Assembly (NCBI GenBank): GCA_026987155.1 | Contig: JALSNG010000079.1 | Span: 1 to 8,793, forward strand | Direction of reading: 5' to 3' | From: Thermococcus sp. | GTDB lineage: Archaea; Methanobacteriota_B; Thermococci; Thermococcales; Thermococcaceae | Length of the DNA: 8,793 bases | In this document: positions 5,326 to 8,793 of the stretch, piece after piece | Layout of the letters: each line of letters opens with the position of its first letter | Numbering within the stretch: position 1 is the first letter of the stretch | Notes under the pieces: generated by a model | What the model was told of the DNA's origin: nothing | What the model saw: the letters and a program-made list of their open reading frames with translations, nothing else | Databases searched by the model: none | Position numbers and translations under genes: made by a program

Positions 5326-7989
5326 ATGAGACTTAGGAGGATTGAGATAAGAAACTTCCGATCACACTCCAACAGCGTCATCCAATTCAACAGTGGAATA
5401 AACCTTATAATCGGTCAGAACGGTGCTGGGAAGAGCTCCATCCTTGAGGCAGTTTTTGCAGCCCTTTACCTCGGGCATCCCAGTTTTCCGAAGGGCTACC
5501 GTCAGGTTAACACGAGAATGGGTTCAACCGGCATGGAACTCAGACTCGAGTTTGAACACGATGGTAGGGTCTGCTCAATACTCCGAAAAGAAGGTGAGAG
5601 CCACCTCAAAATAGACGGAAAGGTTACTGCAGAAGGGGAGAGTGAGATAGCCCGTTGGGTGGAAAAAAACGTGTTTTCCCTCCATGTCTACAGGAACGCA
5701 CTTTACATCCGTCAGGGCGAGATCGAAAGAATAATCACCGACGAGGAGACAAGAAACAAGCTCCTGAGAAAGGTTTTAGGGATTGAGGATCTTGAAAAGG
5801 CCGAAGAGAACCTCAAAGAGACCCTTCGGGAGATAAAGCGTAGGAAAACCGAGAAGAAGAACCTGATCCTAAGAGAGAGGGAAATCAAAGAGTCCATAGC
5901 TGAGTACGAGAGAAAAATGGAGGAGACTATGAAAGAGATTTCAATGCTTCGAGAGGAGTTAAACATTTCAAAAAAAGAGCTCTCAGAAGTGAAGGAAAAA
6001 CACGCTCTGATGAAAGAGCGGAAAGAAAAGCTGTCAAACCTTGAAAAGAAAATCGCTGAAAACGAGAGAAAATACGAGGGACTCCTCGAGCTCACAACTA
6101 CCTATCGGAGGCAGATAGAAGAGCTCACGAGAGAACTTAAGGAACTGAAAGAAATGCACTATCGACTTAAGGAGTTAGAAGGAGTAGCAGAAGAGTACGA
6201 AAATCTAAAAGAACTTTTGAAAAAGGAGGAGATCCTAAACAGGCTAATCCTTAAAAAAGAACGCCTGAAAGAGAGGAGGGGACACCTCCAGACAGAAATG
6301 GAGAAAGAGGAAGAGCTCAGAAAGGAACTGGACCGGCTGGAAGAAGAATACCGTCGGCTCAATAAGAGGTTGAAGGAATTAAAGAAGTCTACGGAGGACC
6401 TCAGAAAAGCTGAAATGCTTATCCAAGAAAAAGAGAGATATCTCGGAGAGCTCAGGAAAGCAAACATGACCCGAGAAGAACTTTTGAAAAAGTTAGATGA
6501 AATAGGGAAGGCAAAAAAAGAGCTGGAAGAGCTCATGGAAGATATCATGAAAATAAAAAACGCCCTTTCCGAGCTGGAAGGCAGAGAAAAAAGCCTTCAG
6601 GAAAATCTCAAAAGGCTCGAAGGTGCAAATGTGTGCCCCCTTTGTCGGCGTCCAATCGAAGAACATGACGAAGAGGAGATAATGAGGGAGTACAGCGTGG
6701 AGTTTGAGAGAATAGCGGGGGAAAAACGCAGACTCCTCGAAAGGCTCATGAAACTCGAGGAAAGAAAGAAAACCCTCGAGGAGATTCTGAAAGACGAGAA
6801 AAGGCTGATAAGCCTGTCCAAAGTATTGAGCCTACTCGATAGCACCGAAGAGAAGCTCAGGGAGTTTGATCTTGAAAGACTTAGGAAAGAAGCGGAAGAG
6901 TTTGAAGAAACCAGTAGAAAAGTCGTCGAGATTAAAAGGGACATACTAAACCTCCAGAGGGAACTTGAAAAGATTAAAAAAGTTAGGGAGGAACTCGAAG
7001 AAATCGAAAATAGCCTAAAGGCGCTCTCGGACAACATTGACTCCGTTAAATCTGAAATTGTAAACAGAGGCTTTTCCTCAATGGGGGAGGTAAAGAAAAG
7101 AATGTCCGACCTTGAAGTCCAATACAAAGAGTACCTGTCACTGAAAAGCGTTCCCGAGAAAATTGAAACCACGGAAAGGAAGATCTCAAAACTCAAAGCC
7201 ATCAGGGATGAAAAGGAGAAAACCCTTATGGAAATCAAACAGGAGCTTGCCGAGTTGAGGGATAAGTGGAGCATCCTATCCAAACAGTTCTCGGAAGAAG
7301 AGTTTAACGAAGTTGAGAGGAGGTACCGCCACCTTCTCGAGCAAGTGGCAGGCCTGGAAAAAACCGTGGAAGGGCAAAAGAACCTCCTGGAAGAGTTAAA
7401 GAAACACCTTGATGAGCTCAGAAAAAGGATGAAGGAAATCCTTGAGGCAAAGGGAGAACTTGAAATACTCGAAAAGCTGGAGAAAGAGCTTACCGGTTTA
7501 AAGGACAAGGTTGCAAAGTTCAAAGCCGAGGAAGAGATAAGAGGGCTTTCAGAAGTGGAAAGAATAGCAGGTGAGACGTTTTCGGAGATGACCGAGGGCA
7601 AGTACCAAGGAATCAGGATAATCCGAGAGAAAAAGTTCAAAAAGGAGAGACTCCTGATAAAAGTCCTCTACCAGGGAAGGGAGGTGGATGTGGACTTCCT
7701 AAGTGGTGGAGAAAGGATAGCCCTTGGGCTGGCCTTCCGTCTTGCACTGTCCCTCTACAAAGTGGGGAACATGGAACTCCTAATACTCGATGAGCCAACA
7801 CCCTTCCTCGATGAGGAGAGAAGGAGAAAGCTGATAGAGATCATCTCCCAGCACCTCCGGAAGATTCCACAAGTCATAATAGTCTCACACGACGAAGAGC
7901 TGAAAGATGCGGCGGACTACGTCATAAGGGTCACGCAACTGGCGGGGAGGAGCAGGGTGGAGGTGGAAAACGTTGGAGCGTATCAGTGA
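5326..7989 (+). CDS. rad50: Rad50 SMC-like ATPase with zinc hook
   Basis: This 887-residue ABC/SMC-type ATPase partners Mre11; ATP binding and hydrolysis open and close the complex on DNA ends. The N-terminal lobe has FRSH and Walker A GQNGAGKSS (30-38, K36), with the Q-loop in YIRQGE (Q130). A long Glu/Lys/Leu-rich antiparallel coiled coil spans about 150-735. It is broken at its tip by the zinc hook CPLC (437-440), through which two Rad50 molecules join. The C-terminal lobe has the ABC signature LSGGE (S793), Walker B LLILDEP (D822, E823), a D-loop and the switch histidine SHDEE (H855). All catalytic residues are present and length is close to the 882 residues I recall for P. furiosus. The start has a GGAGGGG ribosome binding site. 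The last 17 bp overlap the proposed nurA start. High Lys/Glu content makes the coding strand purine-rich and creates long false reading frames on the other strand. Confidence 0.97.
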   Translation: MRLRRIEIRNFRSHSNSVIQFNSGINLIIGQNGAGKSSILEAVFAALYLGHPSFPKGYRQVNTRMGSTGMELRLEFEHDGRVCSILRKEGESHLKIDGKVTAEGESEIARWVEKNVFSLHVYRNALYIRQGEIERIITDEETRNKLLRKVLGIEDLEKAEENLKETLREIKRRKTEKKNLILREREIKESIAEYERKMEETMKEISMLREELNISKKELSEVKEKHALMKERKEKLSNLEKKIAENERKYEGLLELTTTYRRQIEELTRELKELKEMHYRLKELEGVAEEYENLKELLKKEEILNRLILKKERLKERRGHLQTEMEKEEELRKELDRLEEEYRRLNKRLKELKKSTEDLRKAEMLIQEKERYLGELRKANMTREELLKKLDEIGKAKKELEELMEDIMKIKNALSELEGREKSLQENLKRLEGANVCPLCRRPIEEHDEEEIMREYSVEFERIAGEKRRLLERLMKLEERKKTLEEILKDEKRLISLSKVLSLLDSTEEKLREFDLERLRKEAEEFEETSRKVVEIKRDILNLQRELEKIKKVREELEEIENSLKALSDNIDSVKSEIVNRGFSSMGEVKKRMSDLEVQYKEYLSLKSVPEKIETTERKISKLKAIRDEKEKTLMEIKQELAELRDKWSILSKQFSEEEFNEVERRYRHLLEQVAGLEKTVEGQKNLLEELKKHLDELRKRMKEILEAKGELEILEKLEKELTGLKDKVAKFKAEEEIRGLSEVERIAGETFSEMTEGKYQGIRIIREKKFKKERLLIKVLYQGREVDVDFLSGGERIALGLAFRLALSLYKVGNMELLILDEPTPFLDEERRRKLIEIISQHLRKIPQVIIVSHDEELKDAADYVIRVTQLAGRSRVEVENVGAYQ
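6634..6645 (+). other. Rad50 zinc-hook motif CPLC
   Basis: These four codons encode Cys-Pro-Leu-Cys at residues 437-440 of Rad50, in the middle of the coiled-coil region. The CxxC pair from each of two Rad50 molecules holds one zinc ion and joins the coil tips. The coils on either side are of similar length, as expected for the turning point of the fold. Confidence 0.95.
7961..7966 (+). promoter_or_regulatory. Ribosome binding site for nurA inside rad50
   Basis: AGGTGG lies within the final codons of rad50 and 6 nt before the TTG at 7973. This is the only strong ribosome binding site near the beginning of the nurA frame and is the main evidence for the unusual start codon. Confidence 0.6.
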
Positions 7990-8793
7990 TGTTCACCTGG
8001 ATGCAGTCAGGAGTTACCTACTAAAACAGCTGAAGACCATAGAAAAACTAAGGGAGCTCGTGGGAGAGAGGTACACGTGGCACGATTTTCCCGAACCGAA
8101 GGAGGGCAGGGTTTACGGGGTGGACGGAAGCAGGATGATGAAGAGACTGAGCGGGGCAATAGTCTACGCCGTCTCGTCGGCTGGAATCGGCGAGAATATG
8201 TATCACTGGCACGAGATAGGGCTCGTGTCCCCCTACAAGCACGTGGACGAGCGAGTCAGGATACACATGGAAATCCTGGAAAAGAGAATGGGAGCGATGC
8301 TCGGAGAAATGGGTGCAGATTTAATCCTCATAGACGGAACACTCAGCGGTTCCGTCATAAGACCCCCAAGCTACATCAACTCAACGACAAATGACCTCTA
8401 CAATAAGCACGGAAAGCGGCTCCTCAACGTGGCCAGCGGCTTTCTAAATGTTCTAAGCGAAAGATGGGACTCATGGAAGGAGAAACTCCAGGAGGAGGGT
8501 GTTATAAACTTTCCAACACTTTTATCGCGTGGCGAACGGGGAAAGAACCTTTTCCAAGTTCTCGGTGAGGAAGGGGTTGAAGAGGCCAAGAACGGCTGGT
8601 GGAAAAAGGATGAGGAAGACATTACAATACTGTTCGAGTACCTTGAGTTGCTCCACTCCCTTGACAAACTTTTCAACCACAGGGTGGCCTCTATAGCAAA
8701 GACATTTTACAGGGACGACGTGGTGAGGAGCGTCTTAAAAGAGCAAATCGTCCCAATGCTTGATGCGCCAGTCCTCGATGCCCTATCGAGTAA
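7973..8793 (+). CDS. nurA: NurA 5'-3' nuclease, 3' truncated by the window edge
   Basis: The first 273 residues are visible. NurA is a dimeric, Mn-dependent nuclease of RNase H-like fold that degrades the 5' strand at DNA ends when bound to the HerA ring. The visible part has the NurA hallmark YGVDGSR, with the metal-binding aspartate at residue 51. A glutamate around 100-103 may be a further metal ligand, and LILIDGTL (D121) is the second hallmark. If the protein starts at the TTG, D51 has the same number as the catalytic aspartate I remember for P. furiosus NurA, which supports this start. No in-frame ATG occurs before codon 55, inside the catalytic motif, so an ATG start is excluded. The ATG at 7989 is in another frame that soon stops. 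The gene overlaps rad50 by 17 bp. The C-terminal part, including remaining catalytic residues, is beyond the window. Confidence 0.92.
   Translation, partial: MERISDVHLDAVRSYLLKQLKTIEKLRELVGERYTWHDFPEPKEGRVYGVDGSRMMKRLSGAIVYAVSSAGIGENMYHWHEIGLVSPYKHVDERVRIHMEILEKRMGAMLGEMGADLILIDGTLSGSVIRPPSYINSTTNDLYNKHGKRLLNVASGFLNVLSERWDSWKEKLQEEGVINFPTLLSRGERGKNLFQVLGEEGVEEAKNGWWKKDEEDITILFEYLELLHSLDKLFNHRVASIAKTFYRDDVVRSVLKEQIVPMLDAPVLDALSS

Noticed and set aside
5712..6548. Further minus-strand open frames opposite the first Rad50 coil
   Set aside because: They have the same Ser/Phe-rich shadow composition and no credible start signal or domain.
6597..7640. Long minus-strand open frame opposite rad50 (347 codons)
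   Set aside because: Its product is almost only Ser, Phe, Leu, Ile and Arg. That is the expected reverse reading of Glu/Lys-rich coiled-coil codons, and rad50 is unbroken on the other strand.
7989..8024. ATG at 7989 overlapping the rad50 stop as a coupled nurA start
   Set aside because: ATGA-like overlaps are common coupling sites, but this frame hits a TAA after 11 codons and is not the nurA frame.
8077..8394. Plus-strand open frame of 105 codons within nurA
   Set aside because: It is a +1-type shadow of the nurA frame, with Arg/Gly-rich low-complexity product, while the nurA frame shows conserved VDGSR and LIDGTL motifs.
2300..8793. HerA-nuclease anti-phage defence system
   Set aside because: HerA-linked defence systems pair HerA with SIR2, DUF4297 or similar effectors. 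Here HerA lies with Mre11, Rad50 and NurA in the standard archaeal recombination operon, with no effector or mobile-element context.

Overview
The window looks like chromosomal DNA of a hyperthermophilic euryarchaeon of the order Thermococcales, most likely Thermococcus. The evidence is the gene order herA-mre11-rad50-nurA, the residue-level similarity of Mre11, Rad50 and NurA to the Pyrococcus furiosus proteins as I remember them, strong GGTG/GAGG ribosome binding sites, short AT-rich archaeal-type promoter elements, and an archaeal diphthamide-synthesis gene. The species cannot be named from the sequence alone. I see no mobile element, CRISPR array, tRNA or rRNA.

Left part (1-2276). A nucleotidyltransferase gene runs off the left edge on the minus strand; it resembles the cytidylyltransferase half of the enzyme that makes the heat-stress solute di-myo-inositol phosphate. 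Divergent from it, across about 90 bp, is a complete Dph6-type diphthine-ammonia ligase gene on the plus strand. Its stop codon lies one base from the stop codon of a convergent minus-strand gene for a surface lipoprotein of unknown function.

Right part (2300-8793). Divergent from the lipoprotein gene, a tightly packed plus-strand operon encodes the archaeal DNA end-resection machinery: HerA (hexameric DNA translocase), Mre11 (nuclease), Rad50 (SMC-like ATPase with a zinc hook) and NurA (5'-3' nuclease, cut by the right edge). Mre11-Rad50 recognises and trims double-strand ends; HerA-NurA then carries out long 5'-strand resection to give the 3' overhang used by RadA. Successive genes are separated by 9 bp, 2 bp and a 17-bp overlap. 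The nurA gene appears to begin at a TTG codon inside the end of rad50.

This operon is a well-known repair system, and I found no convincing undescribed system. The points most worth a second look are a PCNA-binding-like motif at the extreme C-terminus of Mre11, the orphan lipoprotein with a lone CxxC pair, the compact divergent promoter between the lipoprotein and herA, and the one-base gap between two convergent genes.
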